Shown here: one piece after another, positions 1-12,302 of the stretch
How the letters are laid out: the number at the start of each line of letters is the position of its first letter
Numbering within the stretch: position 1 is the stretch's first letter
Assembly: GCA_963585895.1 (NCBI GenBank)
Contig: CAUZXS010005827.1
Span: forward strand, 25,001-89,000
Source: Sepioteuthis lessoniana
Taxonomy: Eukaryota > Mollusca > Cephalopoda > Myopsida > Loliginidae
Direction of reading: 5' to 3'
DNA: 64,000 bases
Made by a program: the position numbers and the translations under genes
The notes under the pieces: model-generated
Database searches by the model: none
What the model saw: only the letters and a program-made list of their open reading frames with translations
What the model was told of the DNA's origin: nothing

Positions 1-330
1 TACTCATCAACAAACAGACCGTTTCGTTGTCTCACAACTCTTCAAGAAGGGATCAAAACCCACCTATCTTTAGGTTAAGTATTGCATTTAACCGCTTGGC
101 CATTGCGGCAAGATATGTCAGCTCAGGAATTATAACACTTATATGGTAGTTTTCGTCTGTTTACATTTTGCGTTATCGGATACCAGGGTGCTCAATTCGT
201 TCGAAGAGCTTTACATTATGCAGGTAGCAGCCGTTAATTCCTTCTCCAGAGTGCTCAACCCCCGGGAGAGGAACATATATATTATCATCCACAGACAGAT
301 CACAATCTCTTTTTGTGTTTGAACAGAAAA
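1..330 (-). repeat. tRNA-derived SINE (SINE-4), composite, cut by window edge
   Basis: Read on the minus strand, bases 115-50 resemble a leucine/serine-type tRNA: an A-box-like TGGCCAAGCGGTTAA followed by a B-box-like GGTTTTGATCCC. Bases 330-155 hold a body segment (a 'gagcactctgg' motif and a 'gtctgtggatgat' motif) that recurs at 60.8-61.3 kb and 49.0 kb. The order body, then tRNA head, then more body is the same as at 61.29-60.78 kb, so this may be a composite repeat whose remainder lies left of the window. It is decayed and there is no sign of a functional tRNA. Confidence 0.6.
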
Positions 331-1208
331 AGTTGCTTCTAATATTTTTAGAAAAAAAATACCTAAGAAGACATATTATTACAATCATCATAGTAAGATA
401 CATGTTTCTTTATTTTTAGAAGAACGTCCTCTAAACGAATCAATTATTTTCACAACTCTGTCAGATGTAAATTTGATTATCCCATTCACTACAAATGCTC
501 GGCGACACAACAAGCAAAAAATAAAAAAAAAGTAGAGAAAAACTGGTGCACAGTTTAACCAGACACGAAGCGTTGGACTAGATTTTCCTAACTCGATAAA
601 CAAGGTAAAAGAAAATGGACACCAACTGAGAACCTAAAACTGCTGGTGAGAAACTAATGACTCAACAATTGTAATTACAGCAGAAATGTTGACTGAAATT
701 CTGAGGAAATATTAAGAGCCATTTGAACTAGCACAGTTTCGATTACTAAATTCTATATCTCAGTGGTAAACGACAGAGTCTAACGGCAGTTCAGATGTTG
801 GTGTTAACTTGACCGCCTCTGTTATCTTAGAGTCAAGTAATAAACTTGGAATCTGGTCACACATTGGAGGCATGGATCAAACAGTAGGAGTACACTTTCG
901 CTAGCAAAGAAGATCATGAAAAACATGTCTGGTTGTCAGAAGACCTGGCATAGTCGAAAATGAATGCTTCTGAATAGGATAAACACAGATATAACATAGA
1001 CAGAGAAGCAAGAGAGAAAAATATTTTGGGAAAAATGTTCTCAGTTTAATATTCAATGTAGCTGTTTTGAATGAACGAAACGCCAAGCAGAGGACTACGT
1101 GACATTGGGAGGTTACGTGAAAAGGGAATGCGAAAAATTCAAATTTCATTCGTGTACGTAAGATCAGTTTAAAGACAGAAAGACATTACAATGGAATATT
1201 CTCGAAAT
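331..1208. other. No recognisable feature
   Basis: AT-rich single-copy-looking sequence. The short open frames here have no recognisable domain, and no repeat family of this window matches it. Confidence 0.6.
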
Positions 1209-2050
1209 GATTGGTTGGTTTGGTTGTTTTGTTTGGTTTTATGGCATATCAACCTTTGTAGGTTATTTAACGCCAAATCCATTTTTATGTAAATAATCTG
1301 TTCTATTTAAAACAATTCAGTTTAGCATAAGTACAGTTTAATTGTCAAAAACATTTCCATTTCAAACTATCTAAGCAGTTATACGTAACAATTCAGTTAA
1401 GTGTAAATACAGTTTTAATGTCGAAAAACAGTTCTATTTCAAATAATTCAGTTAAGCATAAGCACGTAGTTTAAGTGTAAGTACGGTTTAATTGTCAAAA
1501 ACGTTTCTATTTTAAGCTATTCAGTTTACTCGATTCATTTTAGCATAGGTATGCTGTTTGTTCTATTTAACCCAGTGTATTCTACAGCCCCAGCTGATTG
1601 GGCAATACACAGATTTAAATGTCAGACAGTTTTATTTCAGATAATTCAGTTCAGCAGAAGTACACAGTTTAGATGTCAAAAACTGTTCTATTTCGAGCAA
1701 TTCAGTTCAGCACTAGTACGCAGTTCCAATGTCAAAACAGTTCTATTTTAAACAATTCAGTTTCGCGTAAATACACAGTTTAAATCCAAAAATCAGTATA
1801 GTGAAAGAAGCACGGTTTTGTTCTATTTAACCCATAGATAGGACCCTTATCAGGTGCTACCACTCCGGGCCAGAGTGGTCCTGGGAGCGATGGAAATGAA
1901 GGGGTACTCCGCATTCCACAAAGCTCCAGCATTGCTGGAACCTCACCATCAGATTGTTTAGTGTCATATCCAGGACACTCGTCGGGGGGGGGTCTTACCC
2001 CTCTGCAGAGAAGCAGTCGGTGTATTCTACTGCCCCAGCCGACTGGGCAA
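1209..2050 (-). repeat. R repeat, long copy, (CCAAA)n-tailed
   Basis: This is the longest copy of a dispersed family seen more than ten times in the window. On the minus strand it begins near 2050 with GCCCAGTCGGCTGG, passes a conserved block (pyrimidine-flanked 'gtgtcctggatatgacacta' near 1960-1985 and 'ccactctggcccggagtgg' near 1860-1885), then an array of about 60-bp degenerate units containing 'cttatgctaaactgaattg', and ends near 1209 in a tail that reads as (CCAAA)n/(CCAAC)n after 'ggcgttaaataacctacaaagg'. A tail of short repeats suggests retroposition. No coding capacity is seen. A piece of the 5' end is duplicated inside the copy near 1560-1605. Confidence 0.7.
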
Positions 2051-2149
2051 TCTAGAAATGAGTATCAGTGTTTACTCAGTCTGAAATGCAATACTCAAAT
2101 ACTACAGCAAGCAGTAATATCTCCTACAACTACCAACATTCAAAAAAAA

Positions 2150-2690
2150 GAAAATACTTCTAAGACAACTTAAAAGAGACCATCGACTGCATGTTGGTCT
2201 TGTGATAAGTGGTTTGTTCCTACCGTTAGCCGTTAAAAAAAAAAGCAGAAATGTAACCGGTGCGAGAAAGCAGGAGAAAAAACAAGCGGGAGAAAATACT
2301 CCAAAGGCATCTAAAATGCAGTAACTGACAGCATATTGTTCTTGTGGTAAGTGATTTATATCCGTCTTTGACCATTCATAAAATAAGTCAGAAATGTAAC
2401 CGACGCAAATACAAGGAAAGCTTTCATTACTCTCAACAACGCAAAACTCTCAACAAGCCATATATAAACTGAAGAAAATACAAGTAGGAGAAAATACAAA
2501 CAGTAGTCAATACAAACAGGAGAAAATCCTTAAAAGTCATCTAAAAAGAAGCCACTCTCAGCATGATGGTCTTGTTTTATTCACATTTTTGAACAGTTAA
2601 AAACAACTATTTCCGAATTGTAACTGGTGAAAGTTCAAGGAATGCTTTTGTTAGTCTCATTACGCCAAATAATAAAACCCACCTCAATTA
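2150..2690. repeat. Degenerate tandem repeat, about 130-170 bp units
   Basis: Three or more diverged units recur at about 2150, 2290 and 2520. Each has 'ggagaaaatmct', then a 'catctaaaa' segment, then 'tggtcttgtg', then 'agaaatgtaacyggtg'. No coding potential is seen. Old tandem duplication. Confidence 0.5.
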
Positions 2691-2720
2691 CAATTCAAAA
2701 AAATTTCCATTAAAAGCCAT

Positions 2721-2774
2721 AGCACACACACACACACACACACGCACGCTCACACGCGCGCGTGCGCGCGAGCG
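2721..2774. repeat. (CA)n followed by alternating CG/TG tract
   Basis: Alternating purine-pyrimidine run that turns from CA repeats into an almost pure CG/TG stretch near 2752-2771. Such runs are the classic left-handed (Z) DNA formers. The rest of the window is CpG-poor, so it stands out. Confidence 0.8.
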
Positions 2775-3584
2775 TTCATCCGCACTGTAATTCTGTAATC
2801 GTTTAATTCAAAGTGGATTTTGAATCTCGCAGAAAATCCATATCAGTTTTTAGTTAAAAATATTTCAGTCTGTTATCAACTTGACACGTGGTCAGATATA
2901 ACTTTGATTTTATGTTCGATTTGGTCATTCATTAGTCGGCAAACATAGCGTTACAAAAATTAACCATGCAGCTTGATGTGCTTTGTGTAATAATGTTCAG
3001 TCAATAAATGAGCCAAACTGAATGAGTTTTATTTTTAAGAAAAACAAACTTCATAGGTATATCTTATCATACTTATTGTTCAGATTTTAATTTATTTGAA
3101 CTTAACTAGACAGAATAACGTTTTTAATGTTACTTCTGCTTCAGAAAAAAAAAAAAAACATCCCAAGTTTCGAAGTGTTTAAAGTTAAATGTAAATGTGA
3201 AACTGGTTTTCAGACTCAAACGTCTGATGCCATATACTAATCTAGCCAAGGTAGATCTAAAAAAATACCGCCTTACACTCGCTGGAGTAATTCAACCGGT
3301 CAGTTATTCATTGTGGATGGATCCTATTTTATCGTAAAAACTCCAATGATTAAATACGTTCTGTTCGGATTATTCCATTGAATTAAACGAGGCACTGGAT
3401 TCGCCCTAGTATTCTCAGCTGAAAAACGTATTTACAAAACCCTTTGGAGAAACATGCCTCTCAAATGTACATTTACCTGACGACTACTTCTGAATTGAAG
3501 TTAAGGATTATTCTGGGAAGTTATGATAAATAAACAAACATCGAGGGTTGTTTCTATTTTCTTGTTTTCCGTTTGGTGTATTTT
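2775..3584. other. No recognisable feature
   Basis: AT-rich sequence with short A and T runs. I see no domain, repeat or RNA signal in it. Confidence 0.5.
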
Positions 3585-6060
3585 TAGCACCGGCCATATT
3601 TGAACAGACGAAGGATGCCATGCTGGCAACGTTAACAGATGTCGCTGCTTCCATCAATCTCATAATTGTTACAGATTCTAATTAAAATGAAATCTATCAA
3701 CGTTTAAATGGATTACTTATAAGTCAGCAATATAGATTTCGATCAAAAGCTGACAAATGTGATTTTTTCGAACATTGATTGAATAACTGGGATTATTTGA
3801 TAAAAGTGACCCAGAAAATTCTCATCCTATCCAACATATGGCAGCAATGACCAATCTAACATTTTGATGCTTTTCCTTAGTCTTGAAATCTCTAAAATTC
3901 CATTTCTACAAAAAATTCATAGACTCGCTTAACTAAAAAAACATTTACCAAAGAATTCCATCTAAAACCGAATATACAAGTAAAGCGTTGTGTGAACACA
4001 TTTAAGAGAGAACACTAACAACTTAAAGGGGAAGAGACTCTACTATCTATAATCCATAGAGCAACTCCAAATGAAAATGGGCCGGACAATACATCGCTTG
4101 CCGATGCTTTCCTTAGTCTTGTAATCTCTAAAATTCCATTTCTGCAAGAAATTCACAGACTTGGTTAACTAAAAAACATTTACTAAAGAACAGGTCAAAC
4201 GAATGTTTGATAGCTTTTCATTGAATTCAGTTTTTATTTGGTTCGGAATTCCTACTAACCTATTTCAATATATCTATTGATATTGTCGAGGTCTCTTATA
4301 CGTCAAACAATGTAATCGGATCATTTATGCAACACATTTTTCCTGAAGAGCAATATCCCATGCATCAACTTCTATTACACTTTCTCAGGGAAATTTAGGC
4401 CAAATAAAAAAAAAGGAGTCTTAACAATCATGTTTTCTAAAAAAAAGTTTCATAAAATCCTATTTGAATGACATCTAACTCTTTTAACAAACCATTGTTA
4501 GCATTTTGGATGCAAGAAAGTCATCCAAGGTCATACGGCTAACCGTTTGCAATGATGGGCCTAAATATCTTGCATTATGGATTAACTATCAATCGACAGA
4601 AAAATTCTGTCAATTCTGTCAAAGCAAATGTATTGTTTCAACTAATGGATTCTCATCTTAAACAGCCAGAAGACAGTATTGTTGCCGATGTATCAGTGAA
4701 ACCGACAGTTCAGCGTTGGCATCCACTGTCGGATCATAGCCAATTAATACAGCAATGATCCGTGAAACTTCTGCCTGTGATCCATAATTTCAAAAATATA
4801 TATATTTCCACCACACTTGCAGACCAACAGTCTGTCCTGATCAAAAACGTCAAACTTTCTGCCAACATCGATCCCCTTTTTCTAAAGCCAATGGCTGTGT
4901 TCTTTTCTCAGAACGAGTGTTAATACCAGTGAATATAGTATACAAATTCGTCAAACAATTTCATTTGGGACGCCAGGGAAACTGACATATGAAGGCCTTA
5001 GTTCGCAGCAACACCTTCTGGTCGATTATAGATAAGCAGTTTGAAGAATTTACAGACACTTGTTCCAATTGTACACTAGCTGATAAATCCCACCCCCTAA
5101 AAATAAACCGCATTCAGAGCCTGTTCAAAATATTACTGGTCACGACTTAACATTAGTTTATCGTACCTATCAATGGCCAAGATTGTTTCATCCTAATTAA
5201 TAACGATTGTATGTGGCCAGAAATATTCACCATTAGTCGTAACACTTTTGGTGAGACTTTAATAGTCAGCAAGTTTGTTGTACATTTGTGTTTTTTACCT
5301 ATCGAGTTGCCTTGTTTTGCATATTTCTTTTTCAGCTTCATTCGCTTCAATTTAATCTCGCTAAATGTCCTATTCGCCTTCAAAACATATAATACGGGAA
5401 ATTATAATTGCCAACTACAGTGAATAATATTTTATCTCAACCTACAAGTCCATCTTTTTCCGTTGTCCGAGGGGTTAGGAAAACGAAGTGGCTTGGTGGG
5501 TGTGTGTAACATGAAATTTGGAAACCCCCTTGCCAGTGGCGGTCAGTCTAGCCCTAAATCAACCTCCACATTATTTGCCAGTTCCCATATGCCCAAAAAG
5601 GGAATCTTAACTAGGATTTATTTTGCGAGGGGTCAAGTGCCGGACTGCCTCGAATAAACTCCCGTCCTGGGATAAATATTTATGCACCATCACAAGATAT
5701 AGTTTAATAGATATTTTAGTTTCGGTTGATCGTACTACATTTCCCTTGAAAGAATTTTCAGCATTATGCCCACAAAACAGTATTCAGCACATCCAGTTAA
5801 CATCATTCCATCTAAAACCGAATGTATAAATAGAGCGTTTTGTGAACACATTTAAGAAAGCACACTAACAACTCAAATGGGAAGAGACTATACTATCTAT
5901 AATCCATAGAACAACACCAAATGAAAATGGGCCGGACAATACATCACTTGCCGAAGCATTTGTGAACAGAAAATTCGCCCACCTGTTTACACCAAACGCC
6001 CAGTTTCACTCTATTTTCGCAGAAATGCGGTGATGGAAAATCAATTCAAACGCTGTTTAA
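3585..6060 (+). mobile_element. Ty3/Gypsy LTR retrotransposon relic (RT/RNase H and integrase parts)
   Basis: Fossil pol region. Residues near 3590-3680 resemble the 'FEQTK' segment that links reverse transcriptase and RNase H in Ty3/Gypsy elements. Residues near 4545-4740 resemble the end of RNase H and the connection to integrase. Residues near 4955-5100 resemble the zinc-binding H2C2 region, 5150-5280 the integrase catalytic core, and 5780-5960 the integrase C-terminal half. The integrase C-terminal segment and its neighbour are present a second time near 3870-4190, so the locus is also rearranged. It is broken in many places, has no visible LTR and is clearly old. Confidence 0.75.
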
Positions 6061-6063
6061 ATT

Positions 6064-6392
6064 TCCGAAACAGTTCTATTTCAAACGATTCAGTCTGATA
6101 TAAGTACACAGGTTCAAAATCTAATATAGTTTTTTTTTATTCCTTACACACAGTTAAGTTTCAAAACAATTCTATTTTAAACAATTCAGTTTAGCATAAC
6201 TACGCGGTTTAAATGCAAAAACAATCCTATTTCAAGCAATTTAGTTGAGTATAAGTATATACTCTTGTTCTATTTGACCCATAGATAGGATTTTGTCATA
6301 TGCTACCACTCCGAGCCAGAGTCGACCTTTGAGTGATGACGATGAAGGAGTACTCCTCATTACCCAAGGCTCCAGGATTACTGAACAGTCGT
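6064..6392 (-). repeat. R repeat, partial copy
   Basis: Contains the array units ('attcagtttagcataa') followed on the plus strand by the 'acccatagatagga...gctaccactcc' block. Both ends are missing. It sits directly against the Gypsy relic. Confidence 0.6.
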
Positions 6393-7071
6393 GTGAGTAG
6401 ATACCTCAAAGAAGTGTTAGAAGGATTACCTTCCTACGAATATATAATTCATTCACCCCTGTTAAATCTATATTGGATTATACCATTTTACGATATGGAT
6501 CATTCGTGCAAATAACCTTGACATTAAATGGCTGACATAGTTAATATTATATTTCGGCGCATATTCCAAACAGGAAATTGTTCATGGCTTTTACCATGTG
6601 ATACAAAAACATAATAGTGTTCTGTCGTTCAAAATTATTACTGAGTCAGTCAAGAAAAAAATGAATGAATAAAGGTTTTCTTTTTCAAATACTTATGAGC
6701 ATTAAATCTAAATTCTCTTTTAGATTACTTGATACAATCTACTTGCATTTTATTTTGCGCCAAAACTCTTCCGAGTTCAATCATTAGATATCGTAAGACA
6801 GACTGGTTTCTTTAGCTTTTGTTAAGCGACCAGGCTAGGAAAAGGAAAACACTGAATTCAAATCAGCTTTATTCTGCTAAAAAATTGACGTTGTATCACA
6901 TCATTTTAGTTGCTGAGAGGTGGGGTAAATACCTTAAAGATTTATTTGAACAAGCAGAGCATCTCTGCATTGCCTCAGATTTTAAACAGTTGGGAATTTA
7001 AAGCAACTTATTATTTTGGCAACTCTTCAAAATGCGAGCAAAACATAGAAAGATGCGCTTTGGAATAACCT

Positions 7072-7072
<1 letters not shown>
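6393..7072. other. No recognisable feature
   Basis: AT-rich, with no recognisable domain or repeat. Bases 7131-7577, beyond the microsatellite that follows, are the same in character. Confidence 0.5.

Positions 7073-7130
<58 letters not shown>
7073..7130. repeat. (AT)n-(GT)n microsatellite
   Basis: About 24 bases of AT repeat pass directly into about 34 bases of GT repeat. Confidence 0.95.
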
Positions 7131-7132
<2 letters not shown>

Positions 7133-7577
7133 TTATTGTTGCATTTATTTGATTGTGTGACATTCTGAATTATCACGGCATTTTTTGACCCTGTTCAATT
7201 TGAAACATGTGCAATAATTGACATGATAGAAAAGTGACATACTTAATTTAGCAGTTCCGTCAAAATGAACCTGAAATAAATTATAAATTGTGGAATGAGT
7301 GAACGCCTGTCAAAAGATGACCTCTTCACTTCTGAATCTTCAGATGGAAAAATGTTTCTTTTGGGAATTTGGTCAAGAAGAAGATTTCACACATTCTTCT
7401 AAAAATGGTTTTGGAAATAAAGAGGATTAAAAAAGATTATTTTGTAGAATTATGTGACAGGTTGGGCAATGTTCCAAAGAAAGTGTAAAAAAAAAGGATT
7501 TGCTGATATCACAAGTTACCACACAGATACATTATGTTATTTTCCACTCTGCTTTTGGACAAGCGTGATCGAACTCG

Positions 7578-8153
7578 TTGGTTGGTTTGGTTGGTTTGTT
7601 GGGTTTATGGCATATCAACCTTTGTAGGTTATTTAACGCCAAATCCATTTTTATATTAATAATCTGTTCTATCTAAAACAATTCAGTTTAGCATAAGTAC
7701 ACAGTTTAATTGTCAAAAACATTTCTATTTCAAACTATTCAAGCAGTTATATGTAACAGTTCAGTTAAGTGTAAATACAGTTTTAATGTCAAAAACTGTT
7801 CTATTTCAAATAATTCAGTTAAGCATAAGCACGCAGTTTAAATGTAAGTGCGGTTTAATTGTGAAAAACATTTCTATTTAAAGCTATTCAGTTTATTCAA
7901 ACAATTCAGTTTAGCATAAGTACGCTGTTAGTTCTATTTAACCCATGGATAGGGCCCAATCAGGTGCTACCACTCCGGCCAGAGTGGAAAAGGGAGCGAT
8001 GGCAATGAAGGGTTCTCCGCATTCCCCAATTCCCCACTGCTGGAACCTTACCATCAGATTGTTTAGTGTCATATCTAGGACACGCGTTGGGAGGTCTTAC
8101 CCCTCAGCAGAGAAGTAGTTGGTGTATTATACAGGCCCAGCCGACTGGGCAAT
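7578..8153 (-). repeat. R repeat, near full copy
   Basis: Same parts as the copy at 1209-2050: (CCAAA)n-type tail at 7578, array units, 'acccatggataggg' block and the 5' end GCCCAGTCGGCTGG at 8153. Its 5' end faces the 5' end of an oppositely oriented copy 160 bp away. Confidence 0.7.
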
Positions 8154-8313
8154 TCGAGCTCATGTAGCGTTATTAAGATTACTTTCGGAATAAAAACCTT
8201 ATAAACCTGACGTATTGATTAGATAATACCAGCACAGTTCTTCTATAGGGATAGCGTTGGCAAATCAACCATTAATCTATAAATACTATTAGACAAGAAA
8301 CAGAACTAAAACA

Positions 8314-8738
8314 TGCCCAGTCGGCTGGAGCAGTAGAATACGCCGACTGCTTCTCTTCAGAAGGCTAAGACCCCCAATAAGTGTCCTGGATATAACAATA
8401 AACAATCTGGTGGTAAAGATCTTGTAATGCTTTGGGGACTGCGGAGTACTCCTTCATTGTTATCATCCCCAGGTTCACTCCAGCCCGGAGTGGTAGCACC
8501 TGATAAGGTTTAATCTATGGGTCAAATAGAACTAAACTGGGCTATTTTTTAACATTTAAACTGCAAATTCAAGTTATACTGAATTGTTGGAAATAGAACT
8601 GTTTTTACATTTAACTGTTTGTAAAGAAAAACTACTCTTCTACTAAACTGAATTGTTTAAAATTCAATTCGGCGTTAAATGTCGTGAAAAGGGTTGATAC
8701 GCCGTTAAACAAACAAATAAACCAACCAACCAACCAAC
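8314..8738 (+). repeat. R repeat, sense copy
   Basis: Runs in the direction I take as sense: 5' GCCCAGTCGGCTGG at 8314, the 'gtgtcctggatat' block, 'ggagtggtagcacctgataagg', fewer array units, then 'ggcgttaaa' and a tail of (CCAA)n near 8720-8738. Head-to-head with the copy at 7578-8153. Confidence 0.7.
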
Positions 8739-9102
8739 GAAGCAAGAACTAAAAATATAAAAACATACAACTGTGTGCAAACTATTTGCATTAGTTAGAA
8801 ATACTCTATATCATATAATTGTGCCAAAAAAAAGATTAAAAAACAGCCCGACAAATGCTATAAATGTAAACGAGTAATGTACACGATACACAACCTCTAA
8901 GTATAAATTAAACAAATACAGTCCCATGCTATTTAGACTGTTCAGTCAGAACTCAAGCATTATACACAGTAATTTTCTGATATAAATTTACTTAATAACA
9001 TCTAGCTATTCAGTCACCGATTTTAATTATTGGATTAAAAAGCATAGGGAAATATGTTAAACAAAAGCAATGCTGTCTCTGTCTTCTTTTTTTATCAAAT
9101 AA

Positions 9103-9366
9103 GGAAAGTAAAGTTGGCGACCGTAGTCAAAGGCGACCTGAAGGCTCTCTATTCAATAGATTCTTCAACAAGGTGTAGGGGAGGGCGCTACTCTTTTACC
9201 TGGAGTTCTCCACTTTACCTTTGATACCTACCTTATAATGCTGAGTGTTAAGCAAAGAGGTATCAAGTACCATTTTTAAAGTCTTTGGTATGACCCGACC
9301 TGGGATTAAACCCCGGTCTCCTGAACCATTGGCAAACACTCTACCCACAAGACCAATGAGCCGAGC
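9103..9366 (-). repeat. tRNA-derived SINE (SINE-3) with 13-bp TSD
   Basis: On the minus strand the head (about 9366-9295) looks like a tRNA: A-box-like 'tggtcttgtgggtagagtg' and B-box 'gggtttaatccc'. The body includes 'gcttaacactcagcatt' and ends in 'gtcgccaacttta'. Identical 13-bp flanks TTTTATCAAATAA at 9090-9102 and 9367-9379 are the target-site duplication and fix the ends. Related copies lie at 41.7 and 54.4 kb. Confidence 0.85.
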
Positions 9367-10058
9367 TTTTATCAAATAAATAATGGAAAATAATGTACGA
9401 GTAAAATTAAAATACAGAAGAGCACTTCATTGGAGATTAATATGTAGATTTTAAGGTCTTCCATATAAAATATAATATTCCCTTAATTACTAGATGAAAT
9501 GTGTGAAATGCATAACCTTTCAATGAGTTTTTCGACTTTGGTGTACATATAAACCTTATCAATATCTCAAAGAACGTATATACAATTCCCTTCGGTCAAA
9601 TTCTTCAATATGAGAAGACTTTTGTGCTTTTCTCCGTGTCTTACCAGCCGACTTTGTCGAAGATATAATTGTGATTTGTTGTAGTGGCAGGCAATATCTA
9701 CTCGGAGATGGACGCCTCTCCTCAGGGACCATTCAGAACAGAACACATGAGGAATATGCGGCACGTTTTGTAATATAGTACCGTGGGGCCGGAGGCGAAA
9801 TGTTCATCATACATGATTTTGACATTCATATCGAATGGGCAGATGATTCATCTTGAGATATAGGAAATATTCCATTATTGTGATTTTTGCCTATTTCTTA
9901 AAGTAAAAAAAAGAAAGGTCGGACAAAAACAGACCCAGAAAAGAGGAATATCATATAGATATAAGCATTGAACTGTAAAGAATCTTATTATCAGATGTGT
10001 CATCACAATGCATTTTATGGAAGCTGTAGATTCACAAGCTGCCCTCACTCACCACGTT

Positions 10059-10104
<46 letters not shown>
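10059..10104. repeat. (GATA)n microsatellite
   Basis: About eleven uninterrupted GATA units. Confidence 0.95.
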
Positions 10105-10545
10105 CTCTTGTAATGAACGACTTATGGGGGTGAACGACCCCTGAGTCTAAACGATAAAGTGGTGTTTTTTTTTTCTCCTCAAATATTGCGTATAATTAAC
10201 TATCCCGACTATTTTGTCATGCTACCCTACTGCGTATAATTAAAGATGACTATTTGTTGTTATCCTCCCCTACTAACATACTTCTTTAACCTAAAACAAA
10301 AAAAAAAAAAATCAAACATTTATCATAATTTACAAACTACTACAATACAATGAAAATCATTGCCCTACTATGAATAAACAATGCTGTCTTGCCCTTGATC
10401 TAGCCTACTGTGTTTACTTGGATATTTCAGACATACTAAAACCCTACCAATTATACATAATAACATTGAGAGTATATTAATTACGTACGTATGTATTAGG
10501 TACAAGAGGGTGGCATTCATTGTCTTTTAAATAAACAAATTGTCG

Positions 10546-10753
10546 GGAGTCCTCATGGCGTAAGTGTGAACCTGCTGGACTTTGACAGAGAGTGAACGAG
10601 TTCGAACTCCTTTCACGCTATTATGTCCCCTTTCTGATACTCTAGGAAAAAGTATAAACTTCGTTATCGCTCCATTTATTGGTAGAATATTACCACTCCT
10701 GTTCTTCTTCAATGATGGATTTGGCATTGAATAATCGACGAAGGTTGACATCC
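10546..10753 (+). repeat. tRNA-derived SINE (SINE-2)
   Basis: The head has A-box-like 'catggcgtaagtg' and B-box 'gagttcgaactcc' (10588-10611 region). The 3' end 'ggcattgaataatcgacgaaggttgacat' is a variant of the tail shared by other SINE-2 copies and by the R family. No coding capacity. Confidence 0.6.
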
Positions 10754-10871
10754 CTTTAAAAAGAAAAAAACTAACTCAACAGAATCGCAAGAAATCGTTA
10801 TCTAATAACTTAAGCCCTTCATCTTAGTGCTACACAATATCCATAGAATGATAGAAGTTGGTGTTCCCAAG

Positions 10872-11015
10872 GACGATATATAGTTGTATTGGTTAATTGT
10901 TGTATTTTTGGTGACAGATTTTTGGTTAGCTAAAAAAATTTAAATTGAAGTGTAGGTTTCGATGCAAAGGTCATATGGTACACTTGTCGCACGTGTCGGC
11001 AGATTGTCAAGTAGC
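10872..11015 (+). repeat. Dispersed 145-bp repeat, copy 1
   Basis: More than 90 percent identical by eye to 13467-13610 in the same orientation. It includes 'cgatatatagttgtat' and 'cttgtcgcacgtgtcggcag'. No terminal structure is evident, so its class is unknown. Confidence 0.7.
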
Positions 11016-11110
11016 CTAATATTTCGAAAATATAGACCATCATATCTAAGTCAAACATAGGCATTTAAATCAGATATTATTGTTTTTACATTGCTTTATT
11101 TACTATCTAC

Positions 11111-11539
11111 AGGATGACTCCAAATAGATTCAACCCATTAATATGATAATGATTTATTACTGAGGCAAGTGCAATGGCATTCATTTCGAACACGTCCGGT
11201 AAAAAATATATCCTTTGAGCTAGAGACATCAAATCAATGTGTGCTTTTTTAAATTTTATATCATCAACTCCCAGGACCTAAAAACCTTTTTTGAGTTTCT
11301 TGTCGCAGTAATAAATCATTATCATATTAATGGGTTGCATCTATTTTGAGACAGATTTGAATGATTTTGTATCGAAATAAGTTGTGATGCAATATACATT
11401 TTCTATGTTGACCAGTGTGATCGAAAAATAACAGTACATATAAGATTCTATTTTCAAATCTGAAACAAAAAAGGACACAACATTATTATAAGTAGATTTG
11501 TTAGAAGTCACTTGGGTCATATGTATATTGACGAACCCT
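11111..11539. mobile_element. MITE-A: short DNA element with terminal inverted repeats
   Basis: The outer ends match the family ends AGGKTGTCTCAA ... TTGAGACACCCT in diverged form. Inside, a nearly perfect inverted repeat of about 29 bp ('cattaatatgataatgattta' type) lies near 11135-11163 and 11308-11337. No transposase frame. Other copies are at 25770-26763 and 42785-43189. Parent superfamily not assigned; no target-site duplication could be recognised. Confidence 0.65.
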
Positions 11540-11759
11540 GGTGTTTTGATTGTACACAGTATTAAGTGAAAACTTTATCATCTTTACAAATAGCCTTTGT
11601 TTTGTTAGAGTCTCTGCAAATTCACTTTGGATCGAATTAGGTGAATGTTAAACCTAAAAACAAGGTTAACTTCCACTTTCCAAATATATATTTTGATTAA
11701 CAAGCGACTCCTTGCATTTTGGTGAATGATTTTTCTGAGAATGACATTCCTTACGCGAA

Positions 11760-11760
<1 letters not shown>

Positions 11761-11824
<64 letters not shown>
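11761..11824. repeat. (AT)n microsatellite
   Basis: About 60 bases of AT repeat. Confidence 0.95.
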
Positions 11825-11826
<2 letters not shown>

Positions 11827-12242
11827 CACAAATCTTTTTTTAATCTTTTTTAAATCAAGAAAAGACAGAAGTACCGATTAGGAGATCACAATAAATTCTA
11901 AAATAAATCGTTTTCTCATTTTATCATGTCGGCTTCAATACAAAACATTTTATGGTTGTGGAAAAATACATAATTGTTTCATTTGATGATTGTATTTTTC
12001 TTCGTGCATCAAAATTTTACAGATGAATATCAGACGCTTATTCACCGACATTCTTATACATTAAATACTGTGGCATGCAAATGATCATGTATTTCGCTTT
12101 TCCGTCTGATTATTGTGCACATCATGTTCAACTGAAAGTTACTGATTACATTTTAATCATTTGACAGCTTTCTAGTTTGTATAACTACTCCGTTGTACAG
12201 GCGCCAAGTCGCTCTTCTAGCAAACTTTTCACATTTGTATAC

Positions 12243-12244
<2 letters not shown>

Positions 12245-12300
<56 letters not shown>
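12245..12300. repeat. (AT)n microsatellite
   Basis: About 55 bases of AT, directly touching the left side of the repeat at 12301. Confidence 0.95.

Positions 12301-12302
<2 letters not shown>

Noticed and set aside
1300-1800. CRISPR-like regularly spaced repeats
   Set aside because: The recurring 'attcagtttagcataag' units are degenerate, have no unique spacers of fixed length, and belong to the R element's internal array in a eukaryotic context.
9295-9366. Possible genuine tRNA gene
   Set aside because: A and B boxes are present, but the acceptor stem does not close and the sequence sits inside a SINE with a target-site duplication.
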